Origin: Zea mays
Lineage: Eukaryota > Streptophyta > Magnoliopsida > Poales > Poaceae
Direction: 5' to 3'
Assembly: GCF_902167145.1 (NCBI RefSeq)
Contig: NC_050101.1
Coordinates: forward strand, 133,640,990 to 133,704,989
DNA: 64,000 bases
The position numbers were made by a program, and so were the translations under genes. This document shows, piece by piece, positions 44,799 to 56,999 of this stretch (positions within the stretch are counted from its first letter, which is position 1; each line of letters begins with the position of its first letter). The notes below the pieces were generated by a model that saw only the letters and a list, made by a program, of their open reading frames with translations, had not been told where the DNA came from and did not search any database.

Positions 44799-45281
44799 TG
44801 TAGAAAACGGTGACGCCTAAGAGGGTGGTGAATTAGGACTTCTAAAAACTTCTTTCTAAACTAGGCCACAAATAAATCCCTAGAACAAAACCTATGCAAA
44901 TAAGCAATCTAGAATGTGCAAACTAGGTATTGTCTATGTGTTCCTATCTCTACCGCAAAAGGAGTTAATCAACCTAAGTTCCAATCCTATATAATCTACA
45001 CTAAGACTAGTAAAGATTGCAACTTAAGTAGAGAGAGTAAATGTGAAAGATTAAAGAGCTAGCAGAGAAAGCAAACTCTCGTGGACGATGTCAATATTTT
45101 TATCAAGGTATTTGGAACCACACAAGGTCCCTACTAATCCTTGTTGTTGCCCGTACGCAAAGGGTAGCCCACGCGAAGGCGAAGCACCACGGTCGAGTAA
45201 ATCAGTAGAGAGCCACGGGCCTTCTCCACACGTAAGTGGTGCTCTGCTTCCGTCTCCTCTCGGTCGCTCCCAGCCGTCTGC
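44799..45281 (-). repeat. 5' LTR of element D, part 1 (U5 side)
   Basis: This matches 25295-25788 of the 3' LTR with many substitutions, from TGTAGAAAACGG at the left. It stops at GCCGTCTGC where solo LTR H begins. About 530 bp of LTR between this and part 2 (56619) is missing. Confidence 0.8.
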
Positions 45282-45361
45282 TGTAATACCTAAAAAAGTG
45301 TAAAAGAAGACATAGTTGATTCACATACATGTTTTTGCCTCTGATTCACATACACGTAAGT

Positions 45362-45807
45362 GGCTTTAGTGATTAGCGAGAGAGATTTGCCATGTTCTTT
45401 TGAGCTCTTGCGCTTGGATTGCTCCTTTTCTTTCTCACTTGTTCTTGTGATCAAAACTCCATTGTAACCGAGGCAAGAGACACCAATTGTGTGGTGGTCC
45501 TTGCGGGGAAGTTTTGTTCCCGGTTTTGATTTGAGAAGAGAAGCTCACTCGGTCCGAGGGACCGTTTGAGAGAGGGAAAGGGTTGAAAAAGACCCGGCCT
45601 TTGTGGCCTCCTCAACGGGGAGTAGGTTTGCGAGAACCGAACCTCGGTAAAACAAATCCGCGTGTCACACTCTCCATTCGCTTGCGATTTGTTTTACGCC
45701 CTCTCTCTCGGACTCATTATTATTTCTAACGCTAACCCGACTTGTAGTTGTGATCAATTTTGTAAATTTCAGTTTTGCCCTATTCACCCCCCTCTAAGCG
45801 ACTTTCA
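45362..45807 (+). repeat. 5' LTR of element I, 3' third only
   Basis: Matches 53468-53914 of the 3' LTR almost base for base from GGCTTTAGTGATTAGCG to CGACTTTCA. The near identity implies a recent insertion despite the truncation. Confidence 0.9.
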
Positions 45808-45809
45808 AT

Positions 45810-45821
45810 TGGTATCAGAGC
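45810..45821 (+). promoter_or_regulatory. Primer binding site of element I
   Basis: TGGTATCAGAGC two bases inside the 5' LTR; complementary to the 3' end of initiator Met-tRNA. Confidence 0.9.
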
Positions 45822-45855
45822 CCGGTGCTTCATTAGAGCCTAACCGCTCGAAGTG

Positions 45856-48526
45856 ATGTCGGGAGATCACACCAAGAGGGAGATGGAGACCGGTGACAAG
45901 CCCACTACGAGTCACGGGAGCACTTCATCGGAAGAGTCCCGCACCAAGAGGAAGGAGAAAAAGAAGGACTCCTCCAACAAAGGGAAGGGGAAGGAGAAGA
46001 AATCTTCTTCCCACAAGTCGCATCGGAGAGGCGATAAGCACAAGAGGATGAGAAAAGTGGTCTACTACGAGACCGACACTTCATCAACGTCGACCTCCAA
46101 CTCCGACGCATCGTCCGTTACTTCTAAGCGCCAAGAGTGCAAGAAGTATAGTAAGATCCCCCTACGCTACCCTCGCATTCCTAAACATACACCTTTACTT
46201 TCCATCCCATTAGGCAAACCACCAACTTTTGATGGTGAAGATTATGCTAGGTGGAGTGATATGATGCGATATCACCTAACCTCACTCCACAAAAGTATAT
46301 GGGATGTTGTTGAGTTTGGTGTACAGGTACCATCCGTAGGGGATGAAGATTATGATGCGGACGAAGTGGCCCAAATCGAGCACTTCAACTCCCAAGCCAC
46401 CACTATACTCCTCACCTCTCTAAGTCGAGAGGAGTATAACAAGGTGCAAGGGTTGAAGAGCGCCAAAGAGATTTGGGACGTGCTAAAAACCGCGCACGAA
46501 GGAGATGAGGTGACCAAGATCACCAAACGGGAAACGATCGAGGGGGAGCTCGGTCGCTTCCGTCTTCGCAAAGGGGAGGAGCCACAAGACATGTACAACC
46601 GACTCAAAACCTTGGTGAACCAAGTGCGCAACCTCGGGAGCAAAAAGTGGGATGACCACGAAGTGGTTAAGGTTATTCTAAGATCACTTGTTTTCCTTAA
46701 CCCTACTCAAGTTCAATTAATTCGTGGCAATCCTAGATATACACAAATGACCCCCGAGGAAGTTATAGGTAATTTTGTGAGCTTTGAGTTGATGATCAAA
46801 GGCTCAAAGAAGATCAACGAGCTTGACGGCCCCTCCACGTCCGAAGCACAACCGGTCACATTCAAGGCGACGGAAGAAAAGGAGGAATCTACTCCAAGTC
46901 GAACACCCATCGACGCCTCCAAGCTCGACAACGAGGAGATGGCGCTCATCATCAAGAGCTTCCGTCAAATCCTCAAGCAAAGGAGGGGGAAAGACTACAA
47001 GCCCCGCTCCAAGAGAGTTTGCTACAAGTGTGGTAAGCCCGGTCATTTTATAGCAAAATGTCCACTATCTAGTGACAGTGACAGGGGCGACGACAAGAAG
47101 GGCAAGAGAAGAGAAAAGAAGAGGTACCACAAGAAGAAGGGCGGCGATGCCCATGTTTGCCGGGAGTGGGACTCGGACGAGAGCTCCACCGACTCCTCCT
47201 CCGACGAGGACGCCGCCAACATCGCCGTCACCAAGGGCCTCCTCTTCCCCAACGTCGGCCACAAATGCCTCATGGCCAAGGATGGCAAAAGGAAGAAGGT
47301 AAAATCAAGATCCTCCACCAAATATGAAACATCTAGCGATGAGGATGATGCTAGCAATGAGGAGGATAACTTACGCATTCTTTTTGCCAACCTAAACATG
47401 CAACAAAAAGAAAAATTAAATGAATTAATTAGCTCTATTCATGAGAAGGATGATCTCTTGGACTCTCAAGAGGACTTCCTTATTAAAGAAAAATAAGAAG
47501 CATGTTAAGGTTAAAAATGCTTACGCTCTAGAAGTTGAAAAATGTGAAAAATTGTCTAGTGAGCTAAGCACTTGCCATGAGACCATTGACAACCTTACAA
47601 ATGAGAATGCTAATTTGTTGGCTAAGGTTGATTCACATGTTTGTACTATTTCAACTTCCAATCCTAGAGATGATAATGTTGATTTACTTGCTAGGATTGA
47701 TGAGTTGAATGTCTCTATTGCTAGCCTTAGAAATGAGAATGAAAAATTGATTGCTAAGGCTAAAGAATTAGATGTTTGCAATGTTACAATTTCCAATCTT
47801 AGAGATAACAATGATATTTTGCGTGCTAAGATTGTTGAACTTAATTCTTGCAAACCCTCTACATCTACCATTGAGCATGTGTCTATTTGTACTAGATGTA
47901 GAGATTTTGATATTGATGCTATTCATGATCACATGACTTTAATTAAACAACAAAATGATCATATAGCATTATTAGATGCTAAAATTGCCGAGCATAACTT
48001 ATAAAATGAAAAATTTAAATTTGCTAGAAGTATGCTCTATAATGGGAGACGCCCTGGCATCAAGGATGGCATTGGCTTCCAAAAGGGAGACAATGTCAAA
48101 CTTAATGCCCCTCCTAAAAATTTGTCTAACTTTGTTAAGGGCAAGGCTCCCATGCCTCAGGATAACGAGGGTTACATTTTGTACCCTGCTGGTTATCCCG
48201 AGAGCAAAATTAGGAGAATTCATTCTAGGAAGTCTCACTCTGGCCCTAACCATGCTTTTATGTATAACGGTGAGACATCTAGCTCTAGGTAACCAACCCA
48301 TGCTAAGTTTCCTAGAAAGAAAACTCCTAGTGCATCAAATGATCATGGCATTTCATTTAAGACTTTTGATGCATCTTATGTTTTGACTAACAAATCCGGC
48401 AAGGTAGTTGCCAAGTTTGTTGGGGGCAAACACAAGGGCTCCAAGACTTGTGTTTGGGTACCCAAAGTTCTTGTTTCTAATGCCAAAGGACCCAAAACCG
48501 TTTGGGTACCTAAAGTCAAGAACTAA
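45856..48526 (+). pseudogene. Ji-like gag with one frameshift and two stop codons
   Basis: ATG at 45856 (MSGDHTKREME). Gag domain with LGKPPTFDGEDYARWSDMM; CCHC knuckle CYKCGKPGHFIAKC near 47020-47062; coiled-coil-like part from 47390. An extra A in the run near 47488-47493 shifts the frame and creates a TAA at 47494-47496. The shifted frame continues the protein to TAA 48002-48004, reads on from MLYNGRRPGIKDG to another TAA at 48290-48292, and finally to the natural-looking end VWVPKVKN at 48524-48526. The sister element B lacks the frameshift at this place. Confidence 0.9.
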
Positions 48527-48539
48527 ACTTGTTTTGTAG

Positions 48540-51500
48540 GTTTATGCATCCGGGGGATCAAGTTGGACCATCGATAGCGGGTGCACAAACCACATGACAG
48601 GGGAGAAGAAGATGTTCTCCTCCTACGAGAAAAACCAAGATCCCCAACGAGCTATTATATTCGGGGATGGAAACCAAGGTTTGGTCAAAGGTTTGGGTAA
48701 AATAGCTATATCTCCTGACCATTCCATTTCCAATGTTTTCCTTGTAGATTCTTTAGATTACAATTTGCTTTCCGTATCTCAATTATGTCAAATGGGCTAC
48801 AACTGTCTATTTACTGATGTATGTGTCACTGTCTTTAGAAGAAGTGATGATTCAATAGCATTTAAGGGAGTGTTAGAGGGTCAGCTATACTTGGTAGATT
48901 TTGATAGAGCTGAACTCGACACTTGCTTAATTGCTAAGACTAACATGGGTTGGCTCTGGCACCGCCGACTAGCTCATGTTGGAATGAAGAATCTTCATAA
49001 GCTTCTAAAGGGAGAGCACATTTTAGGACTAACAAATGTTCATTTTGAGAAAGACGGGATTTGTAGCGCATGCCAAGCCGGGAAGCAAGTTGGCACTCAT
49101 CATCCACACAAGAACATCATGACAAGTGACAGGCCACTGGAGCTCCTCCACATGGATTTATTCGGCCTGATCGCTTACATAAGCATCGGCGGGAGTAAGT
49201 ACTGTCTAGTTATTGTGGATGATTATTCTTGCTTCACTTGGGTGTTCTTTTTGCAAGAAAAATCTCATACCCAAGAGACCTTAAAGGGATTCTTAAGACG
49301 AGCTCAAAATGAGTTCGGCTTAAGGATCAAGAAAATTAGAAGCGACAATGGGACGGAGTTCAAGAACTCACAAATAGAAGGCTTCCTTGAGGAGGAGGGC
49401 ATCAAGCATGAGTTCTCTTCTCCCTACACTCCTCAACAAAATGGTGTAGTGGAGAGGAAGAATCGAACTCTATTGGACATGGCAAGAACCATGCTTGATG
49501 AGTACAAGACGCCGGATCGGTTTTGGGCCGAGGCGGTCAACACCGCCTGCTACGCCATCAACCGGTTATATCTACACCGAATCCTCAAGAAGACATCCTA
49601 TGAACTCCTGACCGGTAAAAAGCCCAATATTTCATATTTTAGAGTTTTTGGTAGCAAATGCTTTATTCTTGTTAAAAGAGGTAGAAAATCTAAATTTGCT
49701 CCTAAAACTGTAGAAGGCTTTTTACTAGGATATGACTCAAACACAAGGGCATATAGAGTCTTTAACAAGTCCTCAGGACTTGTTGAAGTTTTTTGTGACG
49801 TTGTGTTTGATGAAACTAACGGCTCTCAAGTAGAGCAAGTTGATCTTGATGAGATAGGTGAAGAACAGGCTCCGTGCATCGCGCTAAGGAACATGTCCAT
49901 TGGGGATGTGTGCCCGAAGGAATCCGAAGAGCCTCCACATGCACAAGATCAACCATCCTCCTCCACACAAGCATCTCCACCAACCCAAAATGAGGACGAG
50001 GCTCAAGTTGATGAAAGGGAAGATCAAAGAGATGAGCCACCTCAAGATGACGGCAATGATCAAGGGGGAGATGCAAACGATCAAGACAAGGAGGATGAAG
50101 AACCAAGGTCGCCACACCCAAGAGTCCACCAAGCAATCCAACGAGATCACCCCGTCGACACCATCCTCGGCGACATTCATAAGGGGGTAACCACTCGATC
50201 TCGTGTTGCACATTTTTGTGAGCATTACTCTTTTGTTTCCTCTATTGAGCCACACAGGGTAGAGGAAGCACTTCAAGATTCGGATTGGGTGATGGCGATG
50301 CAAGAGGAGCTCAACAACTTCACTAGGAATGAGGTATGGCATTTAGTTCCACGTCCTAATCAAAATGTTGTAGGAACCAAGTGGGTCTTCCGCAACAAGC
50401 AAGACGAGCATGGTGTGGTGACAAGGAACAAAGCTCGACTTGTGGCCAAGGGATACTCCCAAGTCGAAGGTTTGGATTTCGGTGAAACCTATGCACCCGT
50501 AGCTAGGCTTGAGTCAATTCGCATATTATTGGCCTATGCTACTTACCATGGCTTCAAGCTTTACCAAATGGACGTGAAGAGTGCCTTCCTCAACGGACCA
50601 ATCAAGGAAGAGGTCTATGTTGAGCAACCTCCCGGCTTTGAAGATAGTGAGTACCCTAACCATGTCTATAAGCTCTCTAAGGCGCTTTATGGGCTCAAGC
50701 AAGCCCCAAGAGCATGGTATGAATGCCTAAGAGATTTCCTTATAGCTAATGGCTTCAAAGTCGGCAAGGCCGATCCTACTTTATTCACTAAAACTCTTGA
50801 CAATGATTTGTTTGTATGCCAAATTTATGTTGATGATATTATATTTGGGTCTACTAACGAATCTACAAGTGAAGAATTTAGTAGGATCATGACATAAAAA
50901 TTCGAGATGTCTATGATGGGGGAGCTGAAGTATTTTCTAGGATTCCAAGTCAAGCAACTCCAAGAAGGCACCTTCATTAGCCAAACAAAGTATACTCAAG
51001 ACATTCTAACCAAGTTTGGAATGAAGGATGCCAAGCCCATCAAGACACCCATGGGAACCAATGGGCATCTCGACCTCGACACGGGAGGTAAATCCGTCGA
51101 TCAAAAGGTATACCGGTCGATGATTGGTTCATTGCTTTATTTATGTGCATCTCGACCGGACATTATGCTTTCCGTTTGCATGTGTGCAAGATTCCAAGCC
51201 GACCCTAAGGAATCTCACCTTACGGCCGTAAAACGAATCTTGAGATATTTGACTTATACTCCTAAGTTTGGGCTTTGGTACCCTCGGGGATCCACATTTG
51301 ATTTGATTGGTTATTCGGATGCCGATTGGGCGGGGTGTAAGATTAATAGAAAGAGCACATCGGGGACTTGCCAGTTCTTGGGAAGATCCTTGGTGTCTTG
51401 GGCTTCAAAGAAGCAAAATTTCGGTCGCTCTTTCTATTGCCGAAGCCGAGTACATTGCCACAGGCCATTGTTGCGCGCAATTGCTTTAGATGAGGCAAAC

Positions 51501-51783
51501 CCTGCGGGACTATGGTTACAAATTAACCAAAGTTCCTCTTCTATGTGATAATGAGAGTGCAATCCGCATGGCGGATAATCCCGTTGAGCATAGCCGCACT
51601 AAACACATAGCCATTCGGTATCATTTTCTTAGGGATCACCAACAAAAGGGGGATATCGAGATTGCATACATTAATACTAAAGATCAATTAGCCGATATCT
51701 TTACCAAGCCACTCGATGAACAAACTTTTACCAAACTTAGGCATGAGCTCAATATTCTTGATTCCAGGAACTTCTTTTGCTAA
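48540..51783 (+). pseudogene. Ji-like pol with stop codons and a frameshift
   Basis: Protease D-S-G lies just before ATG 48594. Pre-integrase, integrase ([18 protein letters not shown]) and RT with YVDDIIFGS near 50825 are in one open frame to a TAA at 50895-50897, which replaces a Gln codon of element A. The same frame resumes to about 51420, where an extra T shifts it. The next frame has STA-to-SIA change at the RNase H motif and a TAG at 51487-51489 where sisters have Trp. The final 97 codons (51490-51783) close with DSRNFFC. Not expected to give active Pol. Confidence 0.9.
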
Positions 51784-52603
51784 TTTGCACACATAGCTCA
51801 TAAGTATACCTTTGATCATGTCTCTTTTATATATGCTATGACTAATGTGTTTTCAAGTGTATTTCAAACCAAGTCATAGGTATATTGAAAGGGAATTGGA
51901 GTCTTCGGCGAAGACAAGGCTTCCACTCCACTCTACTACTCATCCTTCGCCATCGCTCTGCTTCACTCTCCATCTTTGGTATAATCTTCACTCATATGTT
52001 TTATTTGCCAAAGGGGAGAAAGTAGTTGTCATCGGGCTTATATATCACTCAAAGTATCCGTTTTTGGCGATTCATGCCAAAGGGGGAGAAAAGTATGAGC
52101 CCAAAGCAAAAGGACCGCACCACCACCCTAATTTTAAAATTAATGATTTTCAATTGGTAAATTTCAAATTGGTATCTCTTTGTGTTCTAAAGGGGGAGAA
52201 AGTAGTACTTTCAAAATTGATATCTTAAAACCCTCTTGAACACTAAGAGGAGAATTTATTTGAGGGGGAGTTTTGTTTAGTCAAAGGAAAGGCATTTGAA
52301 ACAAGTGAAGAAAATTTCAAAACTTGAAAATGCTTCGCAAAATCTTACTCATTTACCTTCGACTATTTTGCAAAAGGACTTTGAAAAGGATTTACAAAAA
52401 GAATTTGCAAAAACAAAACATGTGGTGCAAGCGTGGTCCAAAATGTTAAAAATAAAGAAACAATCCATGCATATCTAGTAAGTGATATTTATTGGCTCAA
52501 ATTCTAAGTAACCTTTGCACTTACTCTTTGCAAACTAGTTCAATTATGCACGTCTATACTTGCTTTGGTTTGTGTTGGCATCAATCACCAAAAAGGGGGA
52601 GAT
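51784..52603 (+). other. Element I 3' untranslated region with five purine tracts
   Basis: Tracts of AAAGGGGAGAAA or AAAGGGGGAGAAA type at about 52007, 52078, 52190 and 52261, and the terminal AAAAAGGGGGAGAT at 52590-52603 that abuts the LTR. Confidence 0.85.
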
Positions 52604-53914
52604 TGAAAGGGAATTAGGCTTACACCTATTTCCTAAACTAATTTTGGTGGTTGAATTGCCCAACACAAATAATTGAACTAACTAGTTTGCCCAAGTTTAT
52701 AAGTTCTACAGGTACCAAAGGTTCACCATAAGCCAATAAAAAGACCAAGAAAAAGGGTTCAAACAAAGGAGCAAAGGGACAACCGAAGGCACCCTGGTCT
52801 GGCGCACCGGACTATCCGGTGCACCATCGGACAGTGTCCGGTGCACCAGGGAAGATCGACTTCAAACTCTTCACCTTCGGGAATTCTCGGAGCCAGCGCG
52901 CTATAATTCACCGGACTGTTCGGTGTACACCGGACAGTGTCCGGTGCTCCAAGAGGACGCGGCTCCGAACTCGCCAGTCTCGGGAATTCGCATCGGCTGC
53001 TCCGCTATAATTCACCAGACATGTCCGGTGTACACCGGACTGTCCGGTGTAACTGCGGAGCAACGGCTACTTCAGGCGCCAACGGCTACCTGCAGCGCAT
53101 TAAATGCGCGCCAGCGCGCGCAGAGGTCAGGCACGCCCATGCTGGCACACCGGACACCCTACAGTTCATGTCCGATGCGCCACCAGACATCCAGGCGGGC
53201 CCAGCATCAGAGCTCCAACGGTCGGAACCCTAACGGCCTGGTGACGTGGCTGTCGCACCGGACATGTCCGGTGTGCACCGGACTGTCCGGTGCACCATAC
53301 GACAGACAGCCTCCACCAAACGGCTAGTTTGGTGGTTGGGGCTATAAATACCCCCAACCACCCCACATTCAAGTCATCCAAGTTTTCCACTTCTCAACCA
53401 CTTACAAGAGCTAGGCATTCAATTCTAGACACACTCAAGTGATCAAATCCTCTCCAATTCCACACAAGGCTTTAGTGATTAGCGAGAGAGATTTGCCGTG
53501 TTCTTTTGAGCTCTTGCGCTTGGATTGCTCCTTTTCTTTCTCACTTGTTCTTGTGATCAAAACTCCATTGTAACCGAGGCAAGAGACACCAATTGTGTGG
53601 TGGTCCTTGCGGGGAAGTTTTGTTCCCGGTTTTGATTTGTGAAGAGAAGCTCACTCGGTCCGAGGGACCGTTTGAGAGAGGGAAAGGGTTGAAAAAGACC
53701 CGGTCTTTGTGGCCTACTCAACGGGGAGTAGGTTTGCGAGAACCGAACCTCGGTAAAACAAATCCGCGTGTCACACTCTCCATTCGCTTGCGATTTGTTT
53801 TGCGCCCTCTCTCTCGGACTCATTATTATTTCTAACGCTAACCCGACTTGTAGTTGTGATCAATTTTGTAAATTTCAGTTTCGCCCTATTCACCCCCCCT
53901 CTAGGCGACTTTCA
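52604..53914 (+). repeat. 3' LTR of element I
   Basis: 1311 bp from TGAAAGGGAATTAGGC to GGCGACTTTCA. Many CACCGGACTGTCCGGTG-like palindromes at about 52800-53300; TATA box TATAAATA at 53343-53350. Confidence 0.92.
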
Positions 53915-56618
53915 CTCGCGCACCTGGATCGATCTCCACGCACCAACCCAGATCCGCCTTCTTCGGGAGTCTATTGTAGCACGCGCCGCCGCCACGGAAT
54001 CCTCGGCCTGGAAATCGCCCTCCCCGATGTTGTTCTCACCTGAGTTCGTTACAACCAGCCGAAATTCGCGTGTGATGGTGTTGCCTCCTTCCTCGCGGAC
54101 TCTACCTTCCTGGAGTATAAAACCCCTTGACCGCCAATCATCTCCGGGCCATACAAGCTAAGCCTCCATGGAACAATAGCACAGAGAGAGAGAGAGAGGA
54201 CCAGTGAGAGGGAGGAAGCATGCCGCAGTGTTGATACCCACCGCGGCCATCTCATGCTCTCACTGCTGCCCAACCCGTGGGTTGGGCGCCTCTGCCGTAG
54301 AGCTGAGTCGAGGAAGATGTGGAAGCGATTGAATCCTGCCCGTGATCCGCCTCACGCCGCGGGCTAGGCACCGTTCCACGTCAACGAGCACGCAGGATCT
54401 TTGCTTCACCGAACCGCGCCCATGACCACCTCCATCGAGCTTCGTCGTAAGGTGAGACAACCTGTGCAAACGCCTCCTCGCTCTATTGCGTCCAGTGCCG
54501 CTCCACCGTACTACCGTAGCGACGCACGTACCGTCTGGGGGAGGGCAAGGTGGAAGATAACCTCTTGATCGTTGATCTGAGAGGGAACGGTGAGGATCTA
54601 AGGAACCGAGACGTTTCGGGTTTAATTTCTTTGGGCCATTCGATCGAATCTGGACGACTGTGATTTGATCGGCTCCTACTGCCTCGGGGTAGGGATCCTG
54701 TGCGTTAGATCGCGATCGTGCGGTTTGCGTCGTTCGCGGGTTTATAATGCACTTAGTCTAATCTGAGCCATCGGGTGTCGATCCAACAGTTCTGATGGGT
54801 CCTTACCCTTTCGCTGTGGCGTTTTGCACAAGAGACCCTGTGAAATATATGAATCAACCCGCCGTCCAGTGCGGGGGGAAAATGAGTCTTAAGAAATTTT
54901 ATGAGTTAGACCTCAGATTCTCTGTTATTGTGTGCGCAGCCCAGAACTCAGAAAAATAGGAGAAATTAATTTAGAAAATGATTTTTAATGAGAAAATAAA
55001 TGCTAGAAACTTGTATAATTCATAAAAAATTCATATTAAGTCCAAATTGATCCATTCCAGTTCCTATAATTTTGTAATACTATTGTTTATCATTTTGTCT
55101 CACTGTTTTGACATGAAAGCCATATTAAAATTGATATCCTAATTAATTTTGTACTAAACACCTAAAACCTCATAAAACTGTATCTTTTGAACCGTAGCTC
55201 CGAATTTAGTGGTTCTTGATCCCACGATCCTGTAGCGATGTGTAGGTTATTATTATGCAGTTTGTGCTTATGTTTGGTGTAATGTTAATTTTACCTTTAC
55301 CATGTTTGTCTGTATTGCTACGTTTAGCAGTGAGGACACGTGTCATCTCAAGAGCAAGTTGGTACCTGGAATCTCAAGTCCCAAGCAAGTTGTGCCCTTG
55401 ATCACTTCTTTTTACCCACTCATGTTCTAATTAATCATAATGATCTGCATAGGTTAATTTTGACGGGACCCAATAGGTTACCCTATTTGACTATCTTTAT
55501 ACCTTGTTTACCACTAAATTTTTGGGTAGTACCTGCTATTGCTTTATGTGGTTTTGGGTATAGAGATACATTTTATTCATAATTATACCTTTATTATCAG
55601 TTGTTATTTATTGTTCATGATAAGATCATTATGTTAATTGGAACATGGAGAACCACCCGGGAAAACAGTGCTACCACAAGGGTTTAATGGGACGCCCTTG
55701 GCTGACTAACTAGGAAAGCTAGTGGAGGACTACCTTACCCGAAAGGGGCAAGGGCAGTAGGGGAGTGGTCAGTGTAGGAAGGTCCTCGGGTTAATTTTGC
55801 TGCGATGGCGGTCAGACGAGGGATTCCTACATTGGAGCTTCCTATAAACTGTAGCGGGTTTTCTGAAGCTAGTGGAACTTTGTAAAGGCCTCGTAGTGTT
55901 ACCCTGCCTCGCCTCCTCGGTAGAGGTGTATGAGATTGGCCATCTCTTGGCAGATGGGTAACATGACTTGTGGGTAAAGATGCGCAACCTCTGCAGAGTG
56001 TAAAACTGGTATACTAGCCGTGCTCACGGTCATGAGCAGCTCGGACACTCACATAATTAACTTATGGAACTAAATTCAATATGTCATATGCATTGCATCG
56101 CAGGTGATGTTGTTACTTTTGTTCTACTACTTAATTGGGTTTGGTATTTACTTATACTTAGTAATTGCTAATAAAATTTTCACCAACTTTAAAAGCAATG
56201 CTCAGCTTCAACCATCCTCTTTGGTAAGCCTTACACTTCACGTGAGCTCCCACCTTTGGCGAGTTCATGCACATTATTCCCCACAACTTGTTGAGCTATG
56301 AACGTATGTGAGCTCACTCTTGCTGTCTCACACCCCCCCTCATAGGTCAAGAATAGGTACCACAGGATGAGGCGCATGGAGGATGCTGCGATGTGTTCGT
56401 GAGAGGTCTAGGTCGTCGTCTCCCAGTCAACTTTGGGTTTATGGACCTTTGTCTCCTTATAAAGTAATTATTTATTTTGTACAGAACTCCAATTATATAG
56501 TTAAGATGTGACATTCGATCCTGTGCCATGATTCATCATATGTGTGAGACTTGGTCCCAGCACACCTGGTGATTATGTTCGCGCCCGGGTCTTGGTGCCC
56601 CGAAACCCGGGTGTGACA

Positions 56619-56994
56619 TATAGCTCCCGAGAGTCCACTTGCAGGGCTCTCTGCGTAGGCTATCCGTGCACACTAGACAGTCCGGTGGCCTCACACCGGA
56701 CAGTCTGGTGCGCCACTAGAGCGCTGGCTGACTCCCCACTTCTTGGATTTCTTCACTATTTCCTTGGGCTTCTTTTGGTCTTGAGTCTTAGACGTGTGTT
56801 TGACATTTATTGATCTTCTAGGCATCTTTTAGGTCTTATTTGAGGCGTTGCATCCTCAAAGCCTCAATCCAATCCTTTTTGCATCATGTGAACTACAAAT
56901 ACAAACACTATCAAACGCATTAGTCCACAGGTTATATTGATCATCAAACACCAAAATCATTTAGTCAAATGGGCCGAGGTCCATTTTTCTTACA
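56619..56994 (-). repeat. 5' LTR of element D, part 2 (U3 side)
   Basis: Matches 26320-26865 of the 3' LTR without the MITE, ending CTTACA at 56994 and followed by AACTT. Contains one decayed CACCGGACAGTCTGGTG palindrome near 56695. Confidence 0.85.
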
Positions 56995-56999
56995 AACTT

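Larger units (their letters stand above)
45362..53914 (+). mobile_element. Element I: Ji-like Sirevirus with truncated 5' LTR
   Basis: Remaining 5' LTR 45362-45807, primer site 45810-45821, gag region 45856-48526, pol region 48540-51783, several purine tracts, complete 3' LTR 52604-53914. The first about 860 bp of the 5' LTR are gone, together with an unknown amount of LTR H, so only a right flank (CTCGC, 53915-53919) of the target duplication can remain. gag and pol have a few disabling changes. Confidence 0.9.
45282..56618 (+). mobile_element. Solo LTR H (gypsy-like), split by Ji-like element I
   Basis: Parts are 45282-45361 (begins TGTAATACC) and 53915-56618 (ends CCCGGGTGTGACA). Together they make about 2.8 kb. 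A promoter-like part has GGAGTATAAAACCCC near 54112 and an (AG)n run at about 54183-54199. The rest is AT-rich, with AACCACCCGGGAAAACAG near 55652. No internal gypsy genes. The flanks TCTGC and TATAG do not match, and element D's LTR lacks about 530 bp here, so deletion or ectopic recombination accompanied its formation. The size and the ends suggest the Tekay/Del-like group, which I cannot confirm. Confidence 0.6.
25290..56999 (-). mobile_element. Element D: pol-less Sirevirus with gag, outer limits incl. target duplication
   Basis: The outer limits are set by a perfect 5-bp duplication AACTT at 25290-25294 and 56995-56999 next to LTR ends TGTA...TACA. On the minus strand the order is 5' LTR (56619-56994 plus 44799-45281), a weak primer site, gag in three pieces, a long 3' noncoding part with purine tracts (26866-27914), and 3' LTR (25295-26865). 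No pol sequence is found anywhere between gag and the 3' LTR. The LTRs differ by roughly one base in eight over a stretch I compared, so the insertion is old. Everything else between the limits is later insertion. Confidence 0.85.
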
